From Methanomassiliicoccales archaeon (GTDB lineage: Archaea; Thermoplasmatota; Thermoplasmata; Methanomassiliicoccales; UBA472), in NCBI GenBank assembly GCA_026394375.1, contig JAPKYJ010000021.1, forward strand, positions 55,288-119,287: DNA of 64,000 bases, given 5' to 3'. The notes beneath the pieces are model-generated. The model was not told where the DNA came from and made no database searches. It was given only the letters and a program-made list of their open reading frames with translations. Made by a program: the position numbers and the translations under genes. Numbering within the stretch: the first letter of the stretch is position 1; each line of letters opens with the position of its first letter. Below, one piece after another: positions 1 to 8,441 of this stretch.

Positions 1-201
1 GATGCGCAGGTGAGAGAGCTGGAGGCATTGGTAGGGGAACCGATCGGCACGGGCTATGCCCATGACCCGACCACGAGAGCATTCCTGGAAAAGTGGATAA
101 ACAAGAACGGGATTCCTCCGCCACAGACCCGCAGGTCCTGGGCCACGACAAAGAGGGCCGAGAGCTTGGCCAGGAACTCGCGGTTGACTGATTGGGATTG
201 A
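1..201 (+). CDS. rnhB: Ribonuclease HII, C-terminal fragment
   Basis: The reading frame is open from the left edge of the window and ends at a TGA at 199-201, so only the last ~66 residues are present. The piece carries the IGTGYAHDPTTRAFL stretch typical of the C-terminal part of archaeal RNase HII, where the G-Y-x-x-D-P-x-T segment follows the last catalytic acid. RNase HII nicks RNA in RNA-DNA hybrids and starts removal of single ribonucleotides from DNA. The catalytic DEDD residues lie outside the window and cannot be checked. Confidence 0.85.
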   Translation, partial: DAQVRELEALVGEPIGTGYAHDPTTRAFLEKWINKNGIPPPQTRRSWATTKRAESLARNSRLTDWD

Positions 202-217
202 AGTGAAGGTGCGAGAC

Positions 218-553
218 ATGAGCGTCAGACCGGTCATCGAGAGCGTGGTGGTGCGCTTCAACGAACGTGTATCCAAGGATCCCAAGCTAAGGAAAGAGCT
301 CGCCGGCTTGACCAAGAAGGTGCAGCTTGACCTTGGGCAAGAGAAGTACTACTTTGTCCTCAAGGAATGCTGCGTACCCTGTGTATGCGACGGGGTCATG
401 ACCGAGACCCCCGATATTACGTTGTTTTCTGACCCAGAGACGATCACCAAGATCGTCAGCGGGGAGATGAAGATGATGAAGGCCTGGGCGCTGAAGAAGG
501 TGCGCCTGAAAGGCTCGATCGAGGACCTGATGCGTTTTCGCAAGTTCCTCTAG
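218..553 (+). CDS. SCP2-like lipid-binding domain protein
   Basis: A small single-domain protein of about 111 residues. The pattern fits the SCP2 sterol-carrier fold: a central PDITLFSDPETITKIVSGE segment (D-I-x-L, then an acidic helix with a G-E turn), followed by a K-A-W-x-L-K-K-V-x-L-K-G strand. It has an unusual CCVPCVC cluster in the middle. The ATG at 218 is preferred over GTG at 203 because a GGTG ribosome-binding-like stretch sits just before it. It starts 16 bases after rnhB and may be co-transcribed with it. The ligand is unknown; archaeal members may bind lipids or acyl chains. Confidence 0.65.
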   Translation: MSVRPVIESVVVRFNERVSKDPKLRKELAGLTKKVQLDLGQEKYYFVLKECCVPCVCDGVMTETPDITLFSDPETITKIVSGEMKMMKAWALKKVRLKGSIEDLMRFRKFL

Positions 554-611
554 GCCACTCCGCAAAAGAGCAAAGCTTATTAAAGAGGTGTCTGTTAGGA
601 GTCCTCCACAC

Positions 612-686
612 AGCGGGGTGGGGTAGCCAGGATATCCCGTCGGGCTCATAACCCGGAGATCGGTCGTTCAAATCGACCCCCCGCTA
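612..686 (+). tRNA. Initiator tRNA-Met (CAT)
   Basis: A complete cloverleaf is visible. The acceptor is AGCGGGG paired with CCCCGCT, with discriminator A at 686. The anticodon arm is TCGGG-CTCATAA-CCCGG with anticodon CAT, and the T arm is GGTCG-TTCAAAT-CGACC. The first acceptor pair A-U and the three G-C pairs next to the anticodon loop are the archaeal/eukaryotic initiator hallmarks. No intron is seen and CCA is not encoded (CTC follows the discriminator base). Confidence 0.96.
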
Positions 687-794
687 CTCGTTCCCTTTTC
701 TTGGACGTTTTGCGGCCTCCACGGCGGTGTTCTTCGATAGCATCATAAGCATCTGGGATTGTCAGGCTACTCACAAAGAGACGGAGAATCGGAA

Positions 795-2375
795 TTGCCC
801 AGGATAGAGGTCCTAGTCATCGGCGGAGGCGCCACGGGAGTGGGCGTGGCCAGAGATTTGGCATTGCGCGGCGTGCGCACCATGCTCCTGGAGCGGAGCG
901 ATTTCTGTTCTGGCTCCTCGGGGGCCAATCACGGCATGCTTCACTCCGGAGCCCGCTACGCTCTAAGCGACGCACAATCTGCCAGGGATTGTGCTTCCGA
1001 GAACGAGATCCTGAGGAAGGTGGCAGGGTTCTGCATTCAGGATTGCGGAGGCGTCTTCGTGCGTACCGCCCTGACGCCTGAAGGTCACAAGGAATCCTTC
1101 CTCAAGGCTCTGAAAGACCTGGGGATTGCCAATCAGCCCCTTTCTGGTAGTGAACTTAGAGCTCGGGAGCCGAGACTCGCCCCCGAGATAGATGAAGGGA
1201 TCGCGGTCCGAGATGCCTCCATCGACCCTTTCGCGCTTGTGCTGGCGAACGTGCGCTCCGCTCGACAAGCGGGTGCTGAGATCAGGAACTACGCCGAGGT
1301 GAGGTCGTTCAAGCTGGGCCGAGGGGGAGTGGAGGAGGTGCTGGCGAGAGATGCGACAAAGGGTGAGACCATCCGCATCAAGCCGGAATTGGTGGTGAAC
1401 GCTTCTGGAGCCTCCGCGGGACACATATCATCCATGGCTGGTCTGTCGCTGCCTTTGCTGGTGGACAAGGGCTCGATGCTGGTGTTCGACGGTCGCTTGG
1501 TGAACGGGCTGGTGAATCACTTGAGGCCGGCCGCGGACGGGGACGTCCTCGTGCCCAGTCACTCTGCCACCATCGCGGGCACCACCTCCGCGCAGCATAT
1601 GAGACCGGGAAAGGCGACGGCGACCAAAGAGGAATCGAAACGGTTGTTGCATGAGGCCGCCCTGCTCGTGCCAGCGGTGAAGGAGGCCAGAATGGTGCGT
1701 GCCTTCGCCGGATTGCGTCACCTGCGGTCCGATTCAGGGCTGGGAAGGGGGGCAAGCCGCTCCCACCAGGTCATCGACCACCGCGATCAGGGGATCGACA
1801 ACATGGTGAGCCTAACAGGGGGTAAGCTCACCACCTATCGCCTGATGGCGGAGAGATGCGCCGACCTGGTATGCCAGAAGCTTGGAGTGCGGTCCAGGGG
1901 CATCACCGCGAGAGAGCCGCTGGGGCCGTCCCCCGACCTTAGACAATTCCCCAGGCTTTCGAGCTGGAGCCGCTTGCGTATGTCCAGTAGGTACGGGCCC
2001 TTGGCGACCGAGGTGGCCAAACATTGCCTCCGCAGCGAGCGCGGCCTGGAGGTGGCTTGCAGCTGCGAATACGTGCTTCGTGGTGAGCTGGATTTCTTTG
2101 CGAAGGACGAGGACGTGAGGGGCCTTGACGATTTGATGCGTAGGACGAGGGCGGGAATGGGATACTGTCAAGGCGGGCTCTGCGTCATGAAGCTCGCCTC
2201 GGTCCTGCATGAGAGGAAGAAATGTGACGCCAGAGAGGTGATTGGCACATTCTTGGAGGAGAGGGCAAAGGGCATCGAGACGGTACTGGAAGGCCCCCAG
2301 CTCCGCCAGGAGGTGCTGAAGATGTACCTGCTTGCAGGGACCTATGGCCTTAGAAAGCAAGGAGGTGAGGGATGA
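795..2375 (+). CDS. glpA: Anaerobic glycerol-3-phosphate dehydrogenase subunit A
   Basis: FAD-dependent catalytic subunit that oxidises sn-glycerol-3-phosphate to dihydroxyacetone phosphate. The N terminus has the Rossmann motif VIGGGATGVGVARDLALRG, then CSGSSGANHGMLHSGARYA, which is typical of GlpA/GlpD. The C terminus has a BFD-like [2Fe-2S] segment with CSC and CQGGLC. I prefer TTG at 795, which has a GGAG eight bases upstream; TTG at 759 in the same frame would add 12 residues. It is the first gene of glpABC and overlaps glpB by four bases. Electrons should pass through GlpB and GlpC to the membrane pool or another carrier. Confidence 0.92.
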   Translation: MPRIEVLVIGGGATGVGVARDLALRGVRTMLLERSDFCSGSSGANHGMLHSGARYALSDAQSARDCASENEILRKVAGFCIQDCGGVFVRTALTPEGHKESFLKALKDLGIANQPLSGSELRAREPRLAPEIDEGIAVRDASIDPFALVLANVRSARQAGAEIRNYAEVRSFKLGRGGVEEVLARDATKGETIRIKPELVVNASGASAGHISSMAGLSLPLLVDKGSMLVFDGRLVNGLVNHLRPAADGDVLVPSHSATIAGTTSAQHMRPGKATATKEESKRLLHEAALLVPAVKEARMVRAFAGLRHLRSDSGLGRGASRSHQVIDHRDQGIDNMVSLTGGKLTTYRLMAERCADLVCQKLGVRSRGITAREPLGPSPDLRQFPRLSSWSRLRMSSRYGPLATEVAKHCLRSERGLEVACSCEYVLRGELDFFAKDEDVRGLDDLMRRTRAGMGYCQGGLCVMKLASVLHERKKCDAREVIGTFLEERAKGIETVLEGPQLRQEVLKMYLLAGTYGLRKQGGEG

Positions 2376-3646
2376 GGGAACTGGACCCGCTCGAGATCGA
2401 CGTCCTGGTTCTGGGCGGAGGGGCAGCTGGGCTCATGGCCGCCTCTGTGCTTGCCGACGAGGGCAAGAGCGTGGCCGTGGTCAGCCGCTCCGCCACCGCC
2501 ACCGCGCTGTCCACCGGCTGCATCTCCTTCGTTCGCTCGGACGTGTTCCGAGAAAGGGGTGCGAAGGTGGACCTGGAGACCCTCGCCCATTCCGTTCATC
2601 CATTCTCAGACCTTTTCGACGGAGCAAGTTCCACCTTGGAAGAGATCATCCTCGACATGAGCGCCTTCTTGGTGAGGGCGCTCGTAGACGAGGGCCTGGA
2701 GATGTCCGCCGACGTTTTCACCTACCACCGTCTGCTCACCAACCTGGGAACGAGCTACAACTGCTCCCTGGCTCCCCTGCACACGGCCGCAGGTGAGCTG
2801 GACGAATTGGAGCGCAGCGGTCTGGTCTTCCTTGGCTTCCGAGGGCATCCAGATCTGGACCCCGACCTGGCAGCGCACATCGTGTCTTCGGATCGGCGGC
2901 TGAAGTCGCCGTCCTCACATTGGGCCAAACTGAAGACGTTCAAAGGCCGGACCGAGCTGACGGTCACCGAGGCGGCGGAGATCCTGCGTTCGGAGGCAGC
3001 GAAGGAGGAGGTGGCCAAGGTCATCTCTGATCTGTCGGAGGAGAATGTGGCCGTTCCCCCGCTTTTCCGTTTGGCGCATTTCGAGAAAGGCATGCGCTGG
3101 CTGCGAAAGGCCACAGGCCGCAACGTCTTCGAGCTCGTCACCCCCCTGTCCCTACCGGGGCAACGACTCCAAGAGGGTCTGGAGAAGCACGCTGCCTCGG
3201 AAGGCTGCATCCTGCTCCAAGACCGAGAGCTCACTGGATTGAGGTTCGAAGGCAACCGGGTCGTGGAGGCAACGGTGGTGAGCCGCACACGTGAACAGAG
3301 AATGCGCTTCAACGCTCTAATCGTCGCCTCCGGGGACGTGATCGGCGGAGGATTGTCCTTGGAAGGCCTCGAGGTCCGCGATCCGCTTTCCGCCTTCAAA
3401 GTAGGTAAGGTGAAGAAAAGCCGCGTCGGTGTCAGGGGCATCGAGCTGAAGGCATTGGAGACCGTGGAGACGGGGCTCCTGGCCGGCAACGACACCCGAC
3501 TGATCTCCAAAGAAGGCGTCCATATGCAGAACGCCTTCGGGGCCGGGTCTGTACTGGCGGGTTTCTCCTATCCTACGGGCGTCGGTCTGGGAGGTAGCCT
3601 GATCACTGCATGGGTGGCGGCACGCACGGCAAAGGAGGTGGCCTAG
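2372..3646 (+). CDS. glpB: Anaerobic glycerol-3-phosphate dehydrogenase subunit B
   Basis: Flavoprotein subunit of the GlpABC complex, 424 residues. A dinucleotide-binding motif, VLGGGAAGLMAASVLADEG, lies at residues ~12-30, followed by the GlpB-typical SRSATATALSTGCI stretch. The C terminus has a second nucleotide-binding signature, NAFGAGSVLAGF. The ATG overlaps the glpA stop (ATGA), so translation is coupled. The protein is expected to bridge GlpA to the iron-sulfur subunit GlpC. Confidence 0.9.
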   Translation: MRELDPLEIDVLVLGGGAAGLMAASVLADEGKSVAVVSRSATATALSTGCISFVRSDVFRERGAKVDLETLAHSVHPFSDLFDGASSTLEEIILDMSAFLVRALVDEGLEMSADVFTYHRLLTNLGTSYNCSLAPLHTAAGELDELERSGLVFLGFRGHPDLDPDLAAHIVSSDRRLKSPSSHWAKLKTFKGRTELTVTEAAEILRSEAAKEEVAKVISDLSEENVAVPPLFRLAHFEKGMRWLRKATGRNVFELVTPLSLPGQRLQEGLEKHAASEGCILLQDRELTGLRFEGNRVVEATVVSRTREQRMRFNALIVASGDVIGGGLSLEGLEVRDPLSAFKVGKVKKSRVGVRGIELKALETVETGLLAGNDTRLISKEGVHMQNAFGAGSVLAGFSYPTGVGLGGSLITAWVAARTAKEVA

Positions 3647-4693
3647 GTGCTCACCACGAGCCCTGGCTGCATAGAATGCGGGAGATGCGCCAGAGCTTGC
3701 CCGGTGACCACGCTTCGCGGCTTCGAGGATTTCCCCGGCCCCCGGACCCTGGCGGTGGATGCCCCGCGCTTCGGCAAGGAACTCTCTTCCCTCCGGTCCG
3801 ACTTGGAGAAATGCACCACCTGCTGGAGATGCGAGGACGTATGCCCATCGCGTATTCCCCTGGTCGACCTCATTTTGGATGCCAGGAGGGAGCTGTACTC
3901 CCTGGAAGGATTGCCTTCAGGGCACAGGCGGATACTGGAGAACATCGACGCGTATCGGAGGGCGGTGACTCCTGCCAAAGAGAGGGGACCGATCGTCAAG
4001 GCATCCGCCGCAAAGCTCCTCTATTTCCCTGGCTGCATCGCAGAGGAGTGCCTTCCTGCGATCAGATCATCCACCACCGCCATGCTCAGTTTTTCAGGAC
4101 ACGAGTTCCGCTTCGCCGAGGGGTGGTCCTGCTGCGGCGCACCGTTGGAGAAGATCGGCGATCAGAGGAGGCTGCAGAAGGTCAAGGAGGAGAACTTGAA
4201 GGCATTCGACGGATACGAGACCCTAGTCACCTCCTGCCCTGGGTGTCTGACCCAGTTCGTGCGTAGCTACAAGATCGACGCGTTGCATACACTGGAGTTC
4301 CTCAAGGAATCCGTCAGCCCGGTCAAGCTGCAGTTCCGCTCATCGAAGACCAGGCTGCGCGTTGCATTGCAGCAGCCATGCCATCTGGCCCGGACGATCG
4401 GGCCGCATGCCATCGACTACTCGTATCAGCTGCTGCAGCGCGTTCCCGGGCTGAAGCTGGTGGAGATCGACGAGCCATCACGATGTTGCGGCGGCGGGGG
4501 AGGAGTGGTGGCCGGGCATCCGGACATCGCGCTTTCCCTGGCCCAGGCCAAGGTGCGCTCCGCCCTAGACGCCAAGGCGGACATCATCGTGGCTCCCTGT
4601 CCGTTCTGCGTGACCAATCTGGGCCGGGTGGGCGGCCTCCCGGTGCAGGACCTGGTGGAATTTCTGGCCTCGCATGTGTCGGACAGGAAATGA
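3647..4693 (+). CDS. glpC: Anaerobic glycerol-3-phosphate dehydrogenase subunit C
   Basis: Iron-sulfur subunit, 348 residues, starting at a GTG directly after the glpB stop. Two [4Fe-4S] ferredoxin motifs are near the N terminus (CIECGRCARACP and CTTCWRCEDVCP). Two cysteine-rich CCG domains follow, with CCGAPLEK plus SCPGCL and CCGGGGG plus APCPFC. This is the HdrD/GlpC architecture, normally used to pass electrons to a membrane quinone-like carrier or thiol/disulfide couple. No glycerol kinase or facilitator gene lies nearby. Confidence 0.9.
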   Translation: MLTTSPGCIECGRCARACPVTTLRGFEDFPGPRTLAVDAPRFGKELSSLRSDLEKCTTCWRCEDVCPSRIPLVDLILDARRELYSLEGLPSGHRRILENIDAYRRAVTPAKERGPIVKASAAKLLYFPGCIAEECLPAIRSSTTAMLSFSGHEFRFAEGWSCCGAPLEKIGDQRRLQKVKEENLKAFDGYETLVTSCPGCLTQFVRSYKIDALHTLEFLKESVSPVKLQFRSSKTRLRVALQQPCHLARTIGPHAIDYSYQLLQRVPGLKLVEIDEPSRCCGGGGGVVAGHPDIALSLAQAKVRSALDAKADIIVAPCPFCVTNLGRVGGLPVQDLVEFLASHVSDRK

Positions 4694-4728
4694 AGAAGAC
4701 ACAAATACGGGTTCTTCGATGACTGCGC

Positions 4729-4944
4729 GTGAACACGAAGGAAAAGGCGCTCTGTTTCTCCTGTCTCTACCGGGATTCTAGACCAGAGACCGGGATGGGA
4801 GACGGCTTGATCTACTGCATCAAGAAGGAGCGGGTGGTCGGTCCGAAATCCTCCTGCGAACTCTACGTCAAATCCACGGACCTATCAAGAGAGAACCTGA
4901 AGAGTTCGATGTATGGTTCCTATTCGGAAGAAGAGGATGGTTGA
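4729..4944 (+). CDS. Small cysteine-containing protein after glpC
   Basis: A 71-residue protein starting at GTG, 35 bases after glpC and on the same strand. It has C-F-S-C near residue 10, then single cysteines in YCIKKE and SCELY, a spacing that could hold one metal ion in a short zinc-ribbon-like fold. The C terminus is acidic. I do not recognise the family. Its position suggests cotranscription with glpABC, but a role in that pathway is only a guess. Confidence 0.55.
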   Translation: MNTKEKALCFSCLYRDSRPETGMGDGLIYCIKKERVVGPKSSCELYVKSTDLSRENLKSSMYGSYSEEEDG

Positions 4945-4947
4945 GCC

Positions 4948-5631
4948 CTATCTCCATTCCAGCAGCTTGGTCTTGCTGGACTTCCCTGCGTTGACGATAT
5001 CGAACGGTATCCATTGCGGCGTGCTTGGATAACCGCGCATGTGCCGGATGCGCATCATCTTGTTGAGCTCATCATCGAATTTCAGCTCCACCACGCCGTC
5101 CGCGATGGCCATCAGGTGGTTCACCGTCCTCTCGTCGTGGACGCCGTCATGCAGGGAGACGATGATCGAACCGAACTCGGAGCGGACGCGTGAACTGGAT
5201 ATCTGGAAGAACTTGAGCACCACGTTCGGCTGGTTGTAGAGGAACAAGGTGGAGAGGGTGTAGAGGAAGATGCGGATCCTCTTGCCGGTATCGTTGGCGA
5301 TGGCGGCGATGTTGAACATTATGCCTTCTAGGTCGGAGATGGGTATGATGCCGCTCCCCTTGCCAGGTCGTTCGTCGGTGTAGCCGAGCAGAGTGGAATG
5401 ATAGTCGAGCAGGAAAAGACGCTTGCCCAGCACCTCTGAGGTCGCGAGGCCGAAGGATTCCATGAGGTCGAGAACATCGCGCGCGCCGCAGTCCACGGCC
5501 ACGAAGACCACTGCCTCTCCACGCTCAAGATAGTCCTTCGCCAGATAGACGTTGAACTCCAACAGTCCGATGCCTGGGCTGCCTATCATGAGCATCGAGC
5601 ATTGATCGGGCAAGGTGGCATGGAGCATCAT
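4948..5631 (-). CDS. KaiC/RecA-like protein with degenerate P-loop
   Basis: A 227-residue protein whose opening matches the KaiC/RecA fold: MLMIGSPGIGLLEFNVYLAKDYLERGEAVVFVAVD. The usual Walker A G-K-T/S is replaced by G-L-L-E, so ATP hydrolysis is doubtful. The end of the domain, GVVELKFDDELNKMMRIRHMRG, matches the C-terminal strand of KaiC-type modules. The gene starts six bases after the stop of the upstream GvpD-like ATPase, so the two probably form an operon and may assemble. Such proteins are common in Thermoplasmata and haloarchaea, often in signalling. Confidence 0.65.
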   Translation of the reverse strand: MMLHATLPDQCSMLMIGSPGIGLLEFNVYLAKDYLERGEAVVFVAVDCGARDVLDLMESFGLATSEVLGKRLFLLDYHSTLLGYTDERPGKGSGIIPISDLEGIMFNIAAIANDTGKRIRIFLYTLSTLFLYNQPNVVLKFFQISSSRVRSEFGSIIVSLHDGVHDERTVNHLMAIADGVVELKFDDELNKMMRIRHMRGYPSTPQWIPFDIVNAGKSSKTKLLEWR

Positions 5632-5637
5632 TTCACC

Positions 5638-7095
5638 TCAGACGATGGGGGTCAGGGCGATCTGCCCTCCCTGGTCGTTTTCCCGGAAGGTGATGGCATA
5701 GCATTCCGTGTACGGCTCTTCGCCGTAGAGCAGCACCGTCCCTCCCACCCGGTCCAGCTTCAAGTGCGTGGTGGCCAGGTCTTTCAACCGTTCGATGGAT
5801 GCGTTGGATTGCGAGGTGATGCCGATGAATAGGGAACGATTGCGCTTCACCGCCGCCAGAAGGTCGGTCAGTTGGTCCATGACCTGCGCCCCATAGACCG
5901 ATTCCGCGCTATCGAAGCCGATGAGCGTGAGATAGGGCTGTTCCGCCCCTTGTAGGTGATAGGATATGTTCTGCCACTTCAGGTCCGCCGCCGCGCTGGA
6001 CCCCTCTACTGGCAGAACGAACTGACCGCCGGTGATGTCCATGGCCGACGCCAGCTCCGGTACCCGCACCTGCCTATCGAACCGATCCTTCGGCAGCGCA
6101 TCCGCCAGACGGGAGCGCACACCCTCCGCACTCGCCTTGCGCAGGGGCATCCAAATCACGCCTCGGCTTAAGCTCACGAAGTTCGCCACCAGGGCGTCCT
6201 CGAAGATGTTGGCGACCGGTGTAGGCACGCCCCTGCCCATCTCGATGAGCACGATCGAACCCCTACCCAATCCTCCGCCAAGAAGCTGGTCCAGGTCCTT
6301 GATGCCAGTGGACAGCATCTCTTCTGAATCCGGTATATGCCTCCATTGTCCGTTCGATCCAGCGGCTCGTTCCCAACGATACTCGAAGCTCTGTATCCTT
6401 CCTCCTTTCAAGGTATAGAGGTACTTGGGCTGACGGATCTCGCAGCCTCTCAGTTTGAGGATCTCGATCACCCTGGTCCTCCTTCCTTGGTGCTCGTCCG
6501 AGGTCAGGCGGATCACTCCATCGCCGAGGTAATCGAGCATCTGTTCTGGGCTCTCCAGGACATAGACCATATTGGCGCCGAACCCTTCCACCACGTCCTT
6601 CTGCAGAGTGTTGATGAGCTTGATGCAAGCGAGTCCGTATCTTTCCGCCAGCGCATCGATGCTATCGACGACCACCAGCGTCCTCTCGGGTGCGCGTTTC
6701 TCCACCGCAGTGTACATATCCTCTATCTCGCCCAGGTCCTTACCGATCGACACTGAGACCAGGCCCTTGCCCGAGGGCCTGAGTGCGGTGTTGATGCCCT
6801 TGAGAGCGCTCAGTCCCTGGCGGGCATCCTCTGCCTTCTGTCCATCGATCCGGGAAGTGACCTCGGAGGCCAGCTTATCCCTGAGCCAAGGGAATTGAAG
6901 TAGAAGCGATTCGTCAGAGACCCGGGTGGAGAAATAGAAGCTGCTCTCCACCGCCACCAGGTCCTCAATGATCTGAAGGGCGAAGGTGGTCTTGCCAGCG
7001 CCTGCCATCCCCCTCAAGATCAGAGAATGCCCTCCCGGGTTGGTGAAGAACGAATGGACCTCTTGAGGGATTCCTGCGGCGCTGGATTGGGACAA
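5638..7095 (-). CDS. GvpD/KaiC-like two-domain ATPase
   Basis: A 485-residue protein with two RecA-like modules. The first has an intact Walker A at residues 29-37 (GMAGAGKTT) and Walker B at 140-147 (LVVVDSID); the opening FFTNPGGHSLILRG resembles the P-loop domain of GvpD and KaiC proteins. The second module, from ~residue 260, starts LSTGIKDLDQLLGGGLGRGS but its P-loop position reads GRGVPTP and is degenerate. The start is TTG at 7095 with a strong AAGGAGGT just upstream. No gas-vesicle genes are present, so a regulatory or signalling role is more likely than gas-vesicle control. Confidence 0.7.
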   Translation of the reverse strand: MSQSSAAGIPQEVHSFFTNPGGHSLILRGMAGAGKTTFALQIIEDLVAVESSFYFSTRVSDESLLLQFPWLRDKLASEVTSRIDGQKAEDARQGLSALKGINTALRPSGKGLVSVSIGKDLGEIEDMYTAVEKRAPERTLVVVDSIDALAERYGLACIKLINTLQKDVVEGFGANMVYVLESPEQMLDYLGDGVIRLTSDEHQGRRTRVIEILKLRGCEIRQPKYLYTLKGGRIQSFEYRWERAAGSNGQWRHIPDSEEMLSTGIKDLDQLLGGGLGRGSIVLIEMGRGVPTPVANIFEDALVANFVSLSRGVIWMPLRKASAEGVRSRLADALPKDRFDRQVRVPELASAMDITGGQFVLPVEGSSAAADLKWQNISYHLQGAEQPYLTLIGFDSAESVYGAQVMDQLTDLLAAVKRNRSLFIGITSQSNASIERLKDLATTHLKLDRVGGTVLLYGEEPYTECYAITFRENDQGGQIALTPIV

Positions 7096-7142
7096 TACCC
7101 CTACCTCCTTTCCACTGCCAGATAATTACGTAGAGCCGTGCC

Positions 7143-7154
7143 TTTAATATCTTT
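7143..7154 (-). promoter_or_regulatory. TATA box for the GvpD-like operon
   Basis: On the minus strand the sequence AAAAGATATTAAAGG lies about 50 bases before the TTG start at 7095, at a plausible TATA position for a start site near 7120. Judged by eye only. Confidence 0.45.
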
Positions 7155-7204
7155 TGGTTGGTTATCATCGCTGATAGCTTTGGCCTGCCCTTGTCTCCGG
7201 CCAA

Positions 7205-7214
7205 CATTTAATAC
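7205..7214 (+). promoter_or_regulatory. TATA box for the glmU-like/glmS operon
   Basis: CATTTAATAC lies ~30-40 bases before the start of the nucleotidyltransferase gene, the spacing expected for a short-leader archaeal promoter. It is divergent from the promoter at 7143-7154. Confidence 0.5.
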
Positions 7215-7241
7215 CGCCAAACGGGATTGGCGAACTGAAGG

Positions 7242-8441
7242 GTGAGGGTTTTGAAAGCGGTGGTCCTGGCTGCGGGTGAAGGGACTAGGTTGCGTCCGTT
7301 CACCAACTCCCGTCCAAAGGTCATGATACCAGTAGCGAATCGGCCCATCCTGAGTTATGTTGTTCAGGCACTGGTGGACAATGGTATTCGTGAGATCGTG
7401 TTCGTCGTCGGTTACAAACGCGAGAGAATCATGTCCTACTTCGGCGACGGCCAGGTGTTCAGGGCCAAAATCGAGTATGTGGTTCAGGAGAAGCAGCTGG
7501 GCACGGCACACGCGCTTCTAGCCGCCAAGGACAAGGTGCAAGAGGAGTTCCTGGTGCTGGCCGGGGACAACATCATTGACGCCCGCATAGTCTCAGAGCT
7601 TCTCCAGGCGAAGGAGGGACCGGCAATGGCGGTCGCCGCCAGTGAGATGCCTTCGAAGTATGGAGTGGTCGGCCAGGAGGCCGGTCGAGTGGTGAGCATC
7701 GTGGAAAAGCCCACTACGACCTCTGAGAAGGTGGTCTCTACTGGCATGTACCGTCTGACCCCGGAGACGTTCGTGATACTTGAGGAAGCAGCCTCCAAAG
7801 GCATTATGGCCATCACGCACGCCCTAGGAGCGAATCTCAAACGCATGCACCTGCGGGCGGTGCACACCACAGGAAAATGGATGGACGTGGTCTATCCCTG
7901 GGATATAATCAAGGTCAACAGCGCGGCCATGGAATGGGAGGGGCTCTCCGTCCAAGGAACGGTGGAGGACAATGTCGTGCTCAAAGGCCCGGTCTCGGTC
8001 GGTCCTGGCAGTCGCATCCGCTCAGGGTGCTACATCGAAGGTCCAGTGGTCATCGGTAAGGGCTGCGACATCGGCCCAAATGTGACGATACAGGCGGCCA
8101 CCAGCATAGGCGACGCGGTGGTCGTCGGCCCATACTCGCACATAACGGAATCGGTCATTATGAACCATGTCAACCTAGGATCGCAGGCCCATCTCTCCCA
8201 CTGTGTCATCGATGACGGTGTGCAGGCAGGCCCTGGTCTGATGTCCGCCGCGTCCGAGGCGAACCTCAGCGTCGAGCGGGAGATCTTCGCATTGAAACGA
8301 ATCGGCATGCTGGTAGGGCAGAACACATCCTTCGGGTCGGGCGTTACCGTGGAGGCCGGTACGATCGTCGGCTCGGAATGCAGGATCGGCAACCATGGCC
8401 GGGTGAGAGGCAATCTGGAGAACAGGAGCATCGTGATCTGA
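7242..8441 (+). CDS. glmU: Sugar-1-phosphate nucleotidyltransferase with hexapeptide-repeat domain
   Basis: A 399-residue bifunctional-type enzyme. The N-terminal nucleotidyltransferase domain has AVVLAAGEGTRLRPFT, then PVANRPI and VLAGDNII. The C terminus is a left-handed beta-helix of hexapeptide repeats (VSVGPGSRIRSGCYIEGPVVIGKG region), usual for the acetyltransferase domain of archaeal GlmU/ST0452-type enzymes. The likely job is making UDP-GlcNAc from glucosamine-1-phosphate, which fits glmS directly downstream with overlapping stop/start TGATG. The start may be GTG at 7242 or TTG at 7251 (MKAVVLAAG). A glucose-1-phosphate thymidylyltransferase role cannot be excluded. Confidence 0.8.
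   Translation: MRVLKAVVLAAGEGTRLRPFTNSRPKVMIPVANRPILSYVVQALVDNGIREIVFVVGYKRERIMSYFGDGQVFRAKIEYVVQEKQLGTAHALLAAKDKVQEEFLVLAGDNIIDARIVSELLQAKEGPAMAVAASEMPSKYGVVGQEAGRVVSIVEKPTTTSEKVVSTGMYRLTPETFVILEEAASKGIMAITHALGANLKRMHLRAVHTTGKWMDVVYPWDIIKVNSAAMEWEGLSVQGTVEDNVVLKGPVSVGPGSRIRSGCYIEGPVVIGKGCDIGPNVTIQAATSIGDAVVVGPYSHITESVIMNHVNLGSQAHLSHCVIDDGVQAGPGLMSAASEANLSVEREIFALKRIGMLVGQNTSFGSGVTVEAGTIVGSECRIGNHGRVRGNLENRSIVI

Noticed and set aside
5638..7095. GvpD-like ATPase as evidence for gas vesicles
   Set aside because: No gvpA or other structural gas-vesicle gene is in the window, and such ATPases occur widely in archaea without gas vesicles.
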